Source: Ophiocordyceps camponoti-saundersi (nom. inval.)
Lineage: Eukaryota; Ascomycota; Sordariomycetes; Hypocreales; Ophiocordycipitaceae
Direction: 5' to 3'
NCBI GenBank assembly: GCA_003339415.1
Contig: PDHQ01000415.1
Coordinates: 1 to 25,510 of the forward strand
DNA: 25,510 bases
Part shown: positions 7,556-19,440 of the stretch, one piece after another
How positions within the stretch are numbered: position 1 is the stretch's first letter
How the letters are laid out: every line of letters begins with the position of its first letter
Translations under genes and position numbers: made by a program
The notes under the pieces: generated by a model
What the model was told of the DNA's origin: nothing
The model's database searches: none
The model's input: only the letters and a program-made list of their open reading frames with translations

Positions 7556-10500
7556 TTATAAAAAGTAACGTAAATATTAAGCTTTATAAACTAATAAGCG
7601 CTAGAGAAGCTATAAAGTATCTCTTTAATAAGAGCAAAAAGGTACTAATCTTACTCTATTACCTTATTTAAAGCGTAATAAGTAATATAAAAACGCTACC
7701 CGCTACTAGGCTTCTTAATAAATAAGATAAGAGTAGCGGTAAATAAAAAGCTAGTGTAAATTTACCCTTTATTTATTTAGTTAGTAATTTATTTATAGAT
7801 TTTAAGGAGATATTTATAAGGTATATTATAAAATAGCCCTTAAAGTAAAGGAGGTAAAAAGCTATTAAGCTATTAGCGAAGCTAGATATAATAATTATAA
7901 TTATTATAATAAGGGGGTAAGATACTTACCTTCTCCTTATTAAAAGAGTTAGCGAAGTTTAACGCTTTAGAAGGTAATAAGAGGGTCTCGGTTAAGGAGG
8001 ATATAATAATATATAAAATATAAGAAATATCTTATAAACTAATAGTAAGGAATTAATAGCTTATTTATTACCGGGACTTATATTAGATAAGGGCTATAAA
8101 AATAAAGTTAAAAATAGCTATAATAAAATAATTAACTTATTAAAATTTAAAATAAAAGATAATTAAATTATTAATAAAGTATATTATAATTTCCTGCTTA
8201 TTAAAATATAGTAAGATATTATTATACGCTATTTAAGGAGAGCTAAAAATTAAATTTAAAATAAAGCTTAAGATTAAATATATTATAATAAATAATTACT
8301 AACTATTAATATTAGCTATAAAGCGAATAAGGTAATAAATAAATAAATATAACTTAAAGTATATATATTTTTATTAATATTTTTATATTATAATATAAAT
8401 TATTTATAAGTAAGGGAGGGGAATTTACTTAAGCTTATAATATTAAATAAAAGATTCACTTATAATAATATAATAATTATAGCTATTATCCGCCTATATA
8501 ATAATAAAAAAATAAAATTTATAAATATAAGTAAAAGGAGAGAAAGTAAGTTTATATTCTAATAAATATTTATAAAATAATTATCTAATATTTTATAAGC
8601 TATAATACTATATAAGTCCTCTTTTTATAGAAAACTTATTATAAAAGGGACTTATTTCCTTAGTCTAAAGCGAAATTTTCCTCTTTTTTTATAATATTAG
8701 TAAGATAAACTAAAAATATCGAAAGTAAAATATTAAGTTTATACTCGCGTAAGAAATAGTTTAGCGGCGGTAATAGACACGTCTTAAGAGAAATAACGCT
8801 AGACTAAGATAGCACGTTATTAGGGGCATATAGAGACTACGATTAAATAGTCCCTTAAGTCCTTTTAGTTTTTAGATATTTTAATACTTAAGGACCGAAA
8901 AGGTAATAATAGTAAGATAAGGGCTATTACTAGGTATATAGCGTAGTTTAGTTTCCTTATTAGAGGAGAAGAATTAAGTAAGAATTAGCTTTTAAGCTTA
9001 TTTTCTTAGCTATCCTAAAAATTATATATTATAAATTAAATCTTAAAGAGGACTTATAGTAAAAACTTTACTAAATAGAATTATAACTTTATTTTAAATT
9101 TTATACTTTTATATCCTAAATTACTAATTTAAATACTTATTCTAGAGTCTTTAGTATTTAATTAAATAGTTCCTATCTTTTTCTCTCTTTCTTTTCTTAT
9201 TTTTATATAGGAAAACGACTTCCTATTATCCCTTTTATAGAGAATTACTATCTAGCCCCTCTCCTTATAGCTAAAGATCCCCCCTTATATTAGTTAAAAA
9301 CTTTAGTTACTTAAGAAGTTACGCCCTTTAAGTATATACTACGCTCGCTTAAGGTGTCCTTCTTCCCCCGCTAAAATAGCTAATATTATAATAGTAAAAG
9401 TAATAGCTATTAATATATTTTTTCGTAATTTCGTTATTATTAACCTAGGCCGCCTAATAATAGTTTTTACTATTATAGCTAGACTAGCTAGAAAAAGGAG
9501 GACCGCTGCGCTTATTAAAATATAACTAAGTATTAATTTAATATATATTAGTTATTAGAGTATCTATAAATAGCTTAAGAATATAAAAAAAAGTATTTAG
9601 CTTTTATTTTTAAGGCGGAATAACTTTATATTTATAATAATAGCGCGGATTTATATAATAATAATAATATATTTAGTTAAGGAGATATTACGCCTTATAT
9701 AATATTAATAAAAGGCTAAGGTAAAAATATTATAAAAGTATATAATTTTAATTTTATTAGCTTATTTAGTATTATTTACTAAAATAAGCTTAGCTTTAAA
9801 GTAGATAAGGAAATTAAAAAAAGATTTAAAAATACCTTATATAAGGTATTTTAATTTTATTATAATAATCTAATATAAATATAAGTTAGCAAATATAATA
9901 TTAAAGTAACTTAAAAAGTAATTAAGGTTATATTTATATTTACCGCCTTACTTAAAAAATAAAGCTATCTTAGCTTAAATTATAAAAGAAAAGTATTAAT
10001 ATAAGAATACTTATTAATTATAAGCGTTACTAATAAAAGCTTAGTTTACTTATAGCTTATAAAATATAAAAAAGCGTTATATTAAAAAAAGATTTTTATT
10101 ACTATTAAATAAGGACTAAATTAGTAGTAGCTTATAATAAGAATATAATTATTATTATTTAAATAGCTATATAAACTTATACTATTAATATATAAGGTTT
10201 TATAATTTTATAATTATAGCTTATTACTCTAAAAGCTAAGCGATAATAATTTATTAAATATTAGCGTTATTTATAATTAAAGTTAATTTACTATTAAAAT
10301 TTAATACTATAATACTCTTATATAAAGCTAACTTTATTAATATAAATTAACTTAGGAGGTTTTAAAGTATATATAATATACGTACTTAGGGTTATAGTTT
10401 ATATATAGCGCGCGCGCGGCCCGCGCGCGGCGCTAACTAATTATATACGCTTATATATACCCCGCGCCTATTATACGCGCGGACTTAACTAAGCACCTTT

Positions 10501-11074
10501 ACGTAACTTAGCTATTTAGGCGTAGCCCGAATCCCTTATAAACTTTTTAATATTAGCTATAAACTCTGCTTAAATAGCGAAAATTAAGAGATAATTTTTT
10601 ACTTTTATTTATAAAATATTAAAATTAAAATATTTCTAGCGTAATATTAGGGCAGAGTTTAGGTGGGGAGAAGTGATAAGAAATATAAACTAAGGGATAT
10701 AATTAAAGCTAAGGAGATTAAGGTTTAAGCTAAGGTATATAAGGAAATAATTAAGTATACTTTAAATTAAGTTAATAATATTAATCCTCCGCTTATATAT
10801 ATATTTTTATTCTCCTTTTTATTTTTATTTTTATTATCCTTATTATTATTTATATAATAATAATTATACTAATAACTATATTAATTTTAAATATAAAAGC
10901 TATAAGCCCCCGCCTAGTAGCTGCGTAAACGGCGGTAGTTAGAAAATAGGGTATTACTTTATTAGCTATACTACTACTTATAAGGCCCCTAAGTAAGGAA
11001 CCGCCTAGCAGCTTAAATTATTATTATATAAAAATAGCTATAATAATATATAACCTTAGTAATAAGCTTTAAGG
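7556..11074. other. Unclassified relic sequence, no gene recognised
   Basis: No family landmark was identified in these 3.5 kb. The minus strand between about 8900 and 8640 has a frame with few stops (a piece reads NYFLREYKLNILL), so a degraded coding fragment is possible, but I cannot assign it. Base composition is uneven. CpA survives three times at 8778-8828, and GC-richer spots occur near 9300-9370, 10408-10433 and 10900-11010. The last 5 bp before the retrotransposon (11075-11079, ctatc) are its target duplication. Confidence 0.4.
10408..10433. other. 26-bp uninterrupted G+C block, mostly alternating CG
   Basis: In a region of about 80 % A+T, 26 consecutive bases are all G or C, starting gcgcgcgcgcgg and continuing cccgcgcgcggcgc. 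CpG is not the preferred RIP target, so such a run can survive. It is nearly self-complementary and is the kind of sequence that can adopt Z-DNA. A second CG-rich spot (ccccgcgcc, tacgcgcgg) lies just downstream at about 10460-10482. Confidence 0.9.
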
Positions 11075-11079
11075 CTATC
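11075..11079. other. Target-site duplication of the LTR retrotransposon, left copy
   Basis: ctatc immediately left of the LTR is repeated as ctatc at 21270-21274 immediately right of the other LTR. A 5-bp duplication is normal for Ty3/gypsy integration. Confidence 0.85.
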
Positions 11080-11683
11080 TAATATACGCTTATATATATA
11101 ATCTACTAGTAGTTATATATGCTAAGCTAGCTACTAGATATAGTATATAGGAAAAGGAGATAGGCTAGCTACTAATCGTAAGATTATAAAATAGCTACTA
11201 TAAAAAATATAAATATAAATAAGAGTTTTTTAAGAATTAAAATAATAACTATAAAAGAATCTAAATTACTACCTAAAGGAATATTAGGCTAATTATATAG
11301 CTAGGAGCTTAAGGAAGATTTCCTAATATAATTTTAAAAATATTTACCTAAGGGGATTTTACGGTAATTTCCGAGTATATTAGTAAAATAGAGATTTCCT
11401 AGTATACGGTAATTTCCTAATATATAGGGATTTCCTAGTAAAATCCGGAGATTTCTAAAAATATATTTTAATACTAAATCTTATTAAAAATCTTAGTAAA
11501 ATCTTAAGAGTTATTATAGAGAAATCTTAAGAGGAAATCTTAGTAATTTTCTAAGTATAAAGGTAATAAAATTTCTAAGGGAAATTTAAGTAAAATCTTA
11601 AGGCGGGAAATTTTAGGAAATTTTAGGGAAATATTATAAAAGGTTAGGCGATTTATAGAGGTATTATTATACGTCCCGTATTA
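11080..11683 (-). repeat. 3' LTR (element orientation) of the gypsy element
   Basis: 604 bp, the same length as 20666-21269 and alignable throughout without net gaps. Differences are mostly C/T or G/A. For example, the ctactagtag stretch here corresponds to ttactaatag in the other LTR. The half nearest 11683 is an array of short related motifs (gatttcctag, aaatcttag, aaatcctaag) in both orientations. This copy keeps somewhat more C and G near its left end than its partner. Confidence 0.93.
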
Positions 11684-14650
11684 ACTCCTTAGGCTAGAAA
11701 AGAATTTTAATAGCTTTATTAACTCCCTTTTTTATTTTAGAAACTATTACTATACTCGAAGGCTTTTTTTATATTAACTCTAATAACTATATTTATTTAT
11801 AAGTTAAGAAATATTATTAGGGATCTACGCGTAGAGAATTAAATTAATTTATATAAGGTAAGAAAGAAATAAAAGAATAAGATAAAAATAATAAAGGAAA
11901 ATTATAATATATATTAGATATATATAGAAGAATATATATTATAGTAAAAAATATCGTAATATTAAGAAAGAAAAATAAGAATAATAAAGATATAACGTAA
12001 TATATAAACTAAAGGAATAAAATAAAGGAAAATATCTTACTATCTTTATTATATAAACTAGCGCTTATAATAATATAAGAGTAAATACGGATAATCTTAC
12101 CGTAATTAGCGTAAGAGATATAGTTTATAGCTTTAAATATAGTATACTTTACGAAGATAGAGGCGTTTAAAATATTATAAATAATAATAAGATTAATTAT
12201 ATTATAGATAGTTATGCTTATTCTTAAGCGTATATCGTAAGTAGTTTATAGTAAATAAGCTTTATATAGCCTTCTTATTACGGCTAATATTCTTTCTCTA
12301 TTTATAGCGTATAAAATATAAGATAAATAGTATATAACTAATACTATATCGTAAAGATATTAAAAAACGATACTAAAAGTATATTAATTTACGGGGTTCT
12401 TACCTAAGCTTAGTAAATATAATAATTATAACTTATTAATAGTTAAACGATTTAAAAATCTATTATTTATTAATAGTTAAATAAATATAAAGATTATTAT
12501 ATATTAATAGTTAAACGGTGCGACGTATACTCTTAATATAGAGCGCGTTTAACGTATTTTTTTACTACGGTTTATACTAATATTATATAGAAAGCTAAGG
12601 AATACCTTAGTTTATTATTATATTAATAAAAAAGTCCGCGTTAATAAGTTTAATAATTATAATATATTTAATATTATTAGAGGGTTTAACTAATTAGCTA
12701 GTCTAACTATATAGCTTTTTCGTAACGTTATCGGGAGCTATTTTAACTAAATTTAGGATATTAAAAACCGGAATATTACTAAAGTTTAGGGTTATTTTAT
12801 TTCCGATAATATCGCTCTAAGCTAATAAAAGTATATAATTAATAATAATAGCTAGTAATAGCGTAATAATATTTTCGCTAAGTAGATATATTTATTCTTT
12901 TCTATAAATATATAAGTTTTAATAGTTTTTTTTATAAAACTCTAAAATTTTCCCTAAATTATTAAGCGCGGATTTCTTATTAATAAATATAGTAACCTTA
13001 TTAATATTAAGCGATATATTCTTAGGAGCGGGAGTATCGAGTAAGATAAGTATAAGAATAAGGAAATTAATAACTTATTTATTACTAATATTAAATATTT
13101 TTACTATATAACTTAAGCTAAGGAAAGTATTATATTTAGTAAAATACTTATTAAAATATATTACTTAAATTAAGGCGATATTTATATCTTAGAATATTAA
13201 AGCTTACTTATTATAATATATTACGAAAAAAGTAAGCGAGTATTTAATAACCTAAACTAAACTATTATAATAAATTACTAAGAAATTATTATTAGCCTCC
13301 TTAATATTTTTAGCTTTTAAAACTTTTTAAAATTAAATAGTAATTTTAAAAATAGTTACGGAAATTATAAGTTACTAAAAAGCGGAATAAGTTTACTTAT
13401 TAGGGGTTCTAAGAATATTTTATTAAGTAAAAGTAAGAGGAGTAATAGATCGCCTTACTAGGAATTTACTAAAAATAGGAGTTATTTCCTTAACCTTAGT
13501 CTCCTTTTCTATAGCTACTAATATTATTTATTCTATCTTATTAAGGTAGTTAATATATAAGATAATAGCTAAGATCCTTTTAATCTTCTTTAATTTTTCG
13601 GAGTCTTAGTAAACTTACCCGCTAACTAAGCTTTTAATATAATCTTTTATAATTTCTAATAGCGCGTACGCGCTATAATAGTTTTTTCCGGGTTATTTAG
13701 ATTATAGAAAAATATTCTTTTTAATATTAGTAAGAGAGTATAATAATATAAGATAGGTATAGCTTTTTAATAAAATAGCTAGTATTTTAAAAGCTAAGCT
13801 AATAATAAAAGAAAATACTATAATAGTTTATTAAGTAAAATATTTAAGCGTTATAATTTTAGAAACTTTAAGTAAAAAGTAGTTAGAGCTAAAATATTTA
13901 TTATCTAAAAGCGAGTACTTAGAATTATAATCCTTATTATTAGGGAGTTATTCTCTATTAGCTTATCTTTTTACTTTCCTATTAATATAATAAATATAAC
14001 TATCTAACTTACTAAATAATAGATTATATCCCTTTTTTTATATTACTTATTTCTAAATAATAAATATTATATAATTATTTAATTTCTAGTTATTAAATTT
14101 ATAAGTAAGTAATTTAAATAAATATTAAAATTTAGCGAGGTTTCTAAATAGCTAAATAGCTCTCTTAAAGCTTTCGAAAATAAGTATAAAGGGAGTGCGA
14201 ATTAGTTATTTATAAAATAACTTATAGTATATCCTATTACGGGAATAATAGGGATCGCTATAAGAAAGATTAATTTTAAGTATAAAAGAAAGAAAATAAT
14301 ATAATAATAATAAAAGAAATTAGAAAATAAAAAGGAATAACTATAAAAAGAATAGATATAATATATAAGAAAGATATAATAAAAATAGGAAATATAAAAA
14401 GGGATAATAGAGGATAAATAAAAAAGAGAAAAGGTAAGAGAGAAAAAGTAAGAAAATAAAGGGAAATCTAATATAAACGGCGATATATTAGGTTTATTAT
14501 TTCCTAGAGATTTTACGCGTTTATTATTAAGTAACTTATTTACCTTATTCTAATAGCTAATACTTTTTAAGAGTATTTATATATTTTTTCCTAGTAATAT
14601 TTAGCTTAGCTTCTAACTTATCTTTTTTTTTCTTAGATTTTTTAATTATC
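11684..14650. other. Unexplained 3' internal region of the gypsy element
   Basis: These roughly 3 kb lie between the expected end of pol and the 3' LTR. No protein landmark was recognised on either strand. The plus strand is purine-rich at 11870-12010 and 14270-14470 (runs of aaagaaa and ataagaa). Possible explanations are an extra ORF, a long untranslated region or a nested older insertion; the sequence alone does not decide. Confidence 0.4.
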
Positions 14651-16079
14651 TTCTTTTATTAAAAGTTCTTTTTAGCTACTTACTAATTATTATTATTTAG
14701 GTATCTTTTTTAATATATAAAATATTTTATTTAAGTAATACCTTATTTTTTTTTAATTTTTCTCCTATTAAAGATTTATTTAATTTTATAATTATTAATA
14801 TTAAGCTTAGAGCTAAGTTATTCTTTTAAAATATTAGCTAATTAGAGTTATATAACTAATATAATAAGATAGATATTTATAAAGTTATTAAAATCTAATT
14901 AATAAGCTAAATAGCTAATTTATTCGATTACGCGGAAAAGCTTAGTTTACTATTTTAAAAGCTTCGCTACTTATCTATTAGAAATAAAATATCTTTTTTT
15001 AAATTTTAGCTAGACCTAATTACTAAGCTTAAACTTAAGCTTTTAATATTTCTTATCGTAATATAATTTTATCGTAGCTTAAGCGTAAATAATAAAGATA
15101 ATTACCTTATCTTTTAATACTTTCTAAAATCTAAAAGAAGCTTAATTACTTAGATAATAAAAATTATTATTTATTTAAAATCTAATAAGTAACTTACTTA
15201 GTATAGTTTTAATAATTAAGGAGAAGGAGTTATTAAAAAAGAACTAAAAAGCTAATAAGGCGTTAATTTATTATTTTATTAGGAAATTAGTAGCGAAAAA
15301 TCTAAAAGCGATTTCGATAATCTAGTTTTATTTTTAAGATAAATTATTAGTTTATAGATAATATATAGTTAATATTAAGAATTTAGTATTAAAAGTAAAT
15401 TATAAGGTTTTTTAAAGCTTAGATATAAACTTTAGATTTTAATTAGAGATAATTTACTTTAGGAGTCCTTAATTATAATAAGTAAGCTTATAATATAGCC
15501 GCTAAGCTTATTTTTTAGCGGTAAAGTAATTATATTTAAAAGTTAAAATATATATTTTTAAGAATTTATCGGTAATAGTAAGGAGGGTATTATAAAACTT
15601 TCCTTTAAGTTTAAACTAAAGTAAGTTTTCTAAAAAGACTAAAAGAAGTTTAGTAATAAAATTTATTATAATTATATAAAAAAAGATCGCTAGGGAATAA
15701 ATAAGAATTATTTCCCTAAAAGGAGGCTATCTATTAGTTTAATTATATTTATAAGTATTATATTTATCTATAAAATTATTAATTTTCTTTTTTAATTAAG
15801 GAATAATAAAATTAAAGGAGAGTTTAGCTTATATATATTTTTAACTAATATAAAATTTATAAAAATAATACTTAAAAATAATTTTTTTAGCGTAATTTTC
15901 GGGAATATAAAGTTATCGTTAACTATTAATATCTTTAAGATATAATAAGCTATTTACTTAGATAAAAGGGAGTTTTTCCTAAAAGTTTTTATTTTTAAGT
16001 TACTCTAAAATTTTAAACTATTATATATTAAGGAGATATCTTTAAGAAATCTTATATTAGAAAGCGTTATTAAGAATAG
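14651..16079 (-). other. Expected integrase region of the pol relic (not verified)
   Basis: By family gene order, integrase should follow RNase H here on the minus strand. The minus frame that carries RT (first codon base at positions equal to 2 modulo 3) still has stretches with few stops, for example just below 15000. I could not identify the His/Cys zinc finger or the D,D,E catalytic triad. Competing plus-strand frames are also partly open, as is common in RIP-mutated DNA. Treat as inferred from position only. Confidence 0.35.
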
Positions 16080-16139
16080 CTTCTAAGGAAATAAATATAT
16101 AATCTTAGTTAATATAATCTTTTTAGATATCCTTAAGTT

Positions 16140-16720
16140 TTTTTATTTTTTTTCTAGGATTACTTTTAAGGGGAGGCGTAAAAGAGAGTTTATAAGAATA
16201 TTAAAAATACTTAAGATATATTAAACTTTAAGAAAATATTAACTTAAAAACTAAGAAATAAGAGTAAGGTAATTATTACTTTTTATATTAGTAGTAAAAG
16301 GAGAGGTTTATTTTATAATTATTAAAATCGTAATATAATTTATAAAAATTATAATTTTTAGTTTCTAGGTTTTAATTAAATAAGTTTAGAGTTTATAATA
16401 AGCTTATACTAAGTAGGAGATTTTAAGTTTAGTTAGCTAATATTTAATTTTAGCTAATTTAAGGGTATAATTAAGATAATAAATAAGTTTAATAAATTAC
16501 TAAAGCGAAGCTAAAAATAATTTTTAAGATTCCTTATTATTAATATAAAAAAGATAAGCTATAAAACTTTTTTCTTAGAAAATATTAATTTATAAAAAAA
16601 GTTAATAATTAGGAAAAAACTAACTAAGAATAATATTATTATAAAAGGTATTAATAATATTATTAAAATAATTAGTTTCTTTTTTTATTAGGATAATCTT
16701 AAACTAAAAAGTAAAGGTAT
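16140..16720 (-). other. RNase H domain relic of gypsy pol
   Basis: Follows RT in the same frame. Recognisable pieces are a stop-interrupted block ending LTKLKISYLV (family pattern YWPTELEvagLVW) near 16400-16440. Next comes KIIIFINYITIL near 16330-16360, where the family has a TDH catalytic motif; Asp is now Asn. At the end, PFTTNI and a segment resembling the conserved 'NvipDaLSRLP' close lie at about 16170-16300. RNase H degrades the RNA strand during reverse transcription. The role is known for the family; the order and motifs are seen here. Confidence 0.75.
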
Positions 16721-16799
16721 TTTTTTTTAGTTTAATAATAGGTATTTTATTTTCCTATCTTTTTTAGAATATTACTATTTTATATTTCTAAAAAAGGTT

Positions 16800-17520
16800 A
16801 ATTTATTACGTAAAATAGGGAATAAGATATCTTATTTATCTAACTAATCTAATTTATTACTTAAGATATTATAAAATATTAAAAAACTTAATATCTTATA
16901 AAGCTTTTACTTAAGATTAAGTATTTATTAGTATAAATCCGTTAACGTAATACCTTAATATTTTTATAAATAAGTAATAAAGGAATAATTTAGGAGCGAA
17001 AAGGGAAAAATTTATATTAATAAAAAGATTAAATATAGTAAATAGATACTTAACGTAATTTTCTAGAAAATTAGAGAAGATTACTATATTATTAATATAT
17101 CTAGTAGCGTATATTTTATATAGTTAGAGAATATAATTAATAAATCTTTATATATAAGTAAGTGAATTTTTATATTTTATAAAAGTAACTATAGCCTTCT
17201 CTAATTTATAATAAAAAGTAATTATAAACTATTTTTAGTAATTTAGATAAATAAAAAACTAATAAAAAAAGCTTTAAATATTAATAATAAAAATAACCTT
17301 TTTACTTACTAACTTATAAATTATATCTTAAAGAAAAGGTATTAGATATATATTAGGAATAGCTATACTATTTAAAGCTTATAAATTATTAATAATATAT
17401 AGTTTACTTTTTCTCTAAATAATAAAATATAAGCTAGTAAAAGGTAAAGCTTTAAGCGCTTATTTTATTTTACCTTATAAATATATATTATTATATTTTT
17501 TATTAAGGAAATCCTAATTA
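16800..17520 (-). other. Reverse transcriptase domain relic of gypsy pol
   Basis: Seven stretches follow the Ty3/gypsy RT pattern in order on the minus strand. They are a GKIK block (family GKMKW), ALNSIAIP (family aLNdlvIPd), SFFY then stop then FFIYL, YKNSLTYI then stop then RFI (family GYkNSpaYvQR), the catalytic box YINNIVIFS at 17073-17099, FSLFAPKLFL, and IRYLIPYF near 16810-16830 (family gwLRyyIP). The catalytic box normally reads Y-x-DD. Both Asp codons (17088-17093, read on the minus strand) are now AAT. The enzyme copies element RNA into DNA. This is the strongest family assignment in the window. Confidence 0.9.
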
Positions 17521-18259
17521 GGTTTATTTAGTAAATAGGGATATAAACTAAGTTTCTTTTTATACTAATTATCGATAAGGAGGATTTTTAAATATTACTT
17601 AGGGGGTAAATTAATTAGTTTAGTATTTTCTTAGAGTTTCGAAAAGGAATTATAAAGTTATTTTACTTTTCCGAATAACTAAAGATTTAATATATAGATT
17701 TTAACGCCGTATTCTCCTTTAATTTCCGGGATATCGGGTATCTTAGAGATACCTAACTAATAAGGTTAACTTAAATCTAAGATATTAATAAAAGGTAAGT
17801 TAGTATTAGTCTTATTAGATAATATTATTTAGTTTAAAAGAGAATTTAGCGTTAAATATTTATCGGGGTTATCTAAGGAGTTTTTCTTAGTAATTTATTA
17901 AGAGATTATAAAAGAAAATTAATTATTAAAATCTAATATAATACTAACTTTTTCTTTTTATTTAAAAAAGATTAGTTTATTACTTAAGTTAAAAATAGTT
18001 AAATAAAAGTAATTACGAATAATTAAACTTAAGAGGAAATAAAAATTAGGAAAAAAGATAAGGTTACGATTTTTAAAAGGATTTTTAATTAATATTAAAA
18101 TTATACTTATTAAAAAAAGAAGGATTATTATTACTAAAATAGCTATTATATATTTATAAATAGCTAGTCTTTTATAAATAAAATAGTATTCGATATATAT
18201 TTCTCTATAAAGTTAAATTTAAAGCTTTTATCGAAAGTTAAGAATATTAATTTTATAAG

Positions 18260-18520
18260 AGATTAAGAATCCTTATCCTAATAAAACTTTAGTAAAAAGA
18301 TACTCGATAACTTAAGCGCTAGTTTTAAATTTACTAATATAAAACTTACTATAAATTTTACTAATAATATATAAAGTAAAGGTAGCTTAACTATAAGTTA
18401 AGGCTAATTTAATATTATTTAAGCTATAAATTATTATTAAATTATAGTTAATATTATTAAATTTATTAAATAAGTTTTTCCTAATAAGGGATCTATTTAT
18501 TCTAATATCGATATATATTT
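18260..18520 (-). other. Retropepsin-like protease relic of gypsy pol
   Basis: In the same frame as RT, the minus strand reads IEIYIDIRINRSLI. The Asp codon at 18507-18509 fits the start of an aspartic protease active site (D-T/S-G-A), with Gly now Arg. About 76 codons later comes LLG then stop then GFLISYKINIL, which fits the C-terminal 'ILG..fL..y...i' flap-side motif. The spacing suits a retropepsin monomer. The active-site triplet is not intact, so the call relies on position upstream of RT and on the two flanking motifs. Confidence 0.6.
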
Positions 18521-18599
18521 CTATAGCGTTAAATAGTTTATTTTTACTAAATATTAAAATCTTTATATAAGAAAAATAAGAAACTTATTCTAAAAGAAA

Positions 18600-19440
18600 A
18601 TTAGTTATCTAAGGAGTAGCTTTAATAATAAGAAAGTTTTTAAGAAGGAGGTTTTTAATAATATTAAAAAGTTTTATCTTATATTTCTTAAAATCCGAAA
18701 TAAGATAATATAAGTTATTAGCTAATTACTTATCCTTTTTAGCTTTAGATAATTTAGATAAATTAGTTTTATTATCTAAATTATATTCTAAGATATTAAA
18801 GATTATATTATATATCTTAGAAAAGATTATAAAAACTTTATTAGTATTAGGATCTTATTTAGTAAGTTTAGAAATAAGATTAATAAGAATAGGATTACTT
18901 TTTAAGCTTTCTCTATTTTTTTTCGGGAAAAGCTATTTTATTTTTATTTTAAACTTAATATTTTTATTAAAAAGTTTTTAAGTATTATTTATTAGCTTTC
19001 TAAGAAAGTTATTTAATTTACGATTTAATTAATAATTTAAATTTTACGAGGATTTCTCCTTAAAATTATTTACTTTATATTTATATTAAAATAACTTACT
19101 AGAAGCTATATATTAAGTAGCGTTATTTTATAAATTACCTTAAGTTCCTCTAATTAGCTTAGTTTAGAAATTCGGAATAAATTATTTATATTTATATATT
19201 TAGTTATCTAAAATATTTTCGCTAGTTAGCTATTAGAAAGTTTCTTAAAATAAGATATTAAGTTAAGAGAAAATAATTATTAATATAAATTATTTAAGAT
19301 AAAAAGCTACTTAAGCTATTCTTTTTATTTTAAATATTTATAATTAGAAATCTTTTCTAGTAAGTATATCTTAAAATATAAAGCTTTATTCTTATATAAT
19401 AAAAGCGGTTATATTAAGTTAGATAGTAAACTTTTTCTAA
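18600..19440 (-). other. Gag-like region of the gag-pol relic
   Basis: Upstream of the protease in the same frame. The segment near 19190-19320 carries a VAFYLK then stop then FIL piece followed by an ETF-containing piece, weakly like the central capsid region of fungal gypsy Gag. The region nearer the protease is Lys/Asn-rich (LFPKKNRESLKSN), which would suit a nucleic-acid-binding tail. No zinc knuckle could be confirmed because Cys and His codons are RIP targets. Confidence 0.4.

Larger units (their letters stand above)
16080..19440 (-). pseudogene. gag-pol relic of the gypsy element
   Basis: One minus-strand frame can be followed for about 3.3 kb with no net insertion or deletion. Its interruptions are essentially all TAA or TAG, as expected where CAA, CAG and TGG codons were mutated. 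From right to left it passes a gag-like segment (about 19440-18600), a protease-like segment, reverse transcriptase and RNase H. No initiation codon can be placed because ATG has become ATA throughout. Gag and Pol appear to share one frame over the stretch examined, although a second low-stop frame exists around 19100-19400. The relic cannot encode a product. Confidence 0.85.

Noticed and set aside
16080..16200. Plus-strand frame resembling an integrase core (NKYIILV...)
   Set aside because: It is antisense to the verified RNase H end of pol and lacks the D,D,E spacing.
18481..19010. A plus-strand coding frame with very few stops
   Set aside because: It is more than a quarter Leu (TTA codons), whereas the minus strand frame here is continuous with protease, RT and RNase H motifs downstream. 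The plus frame is a shadow.
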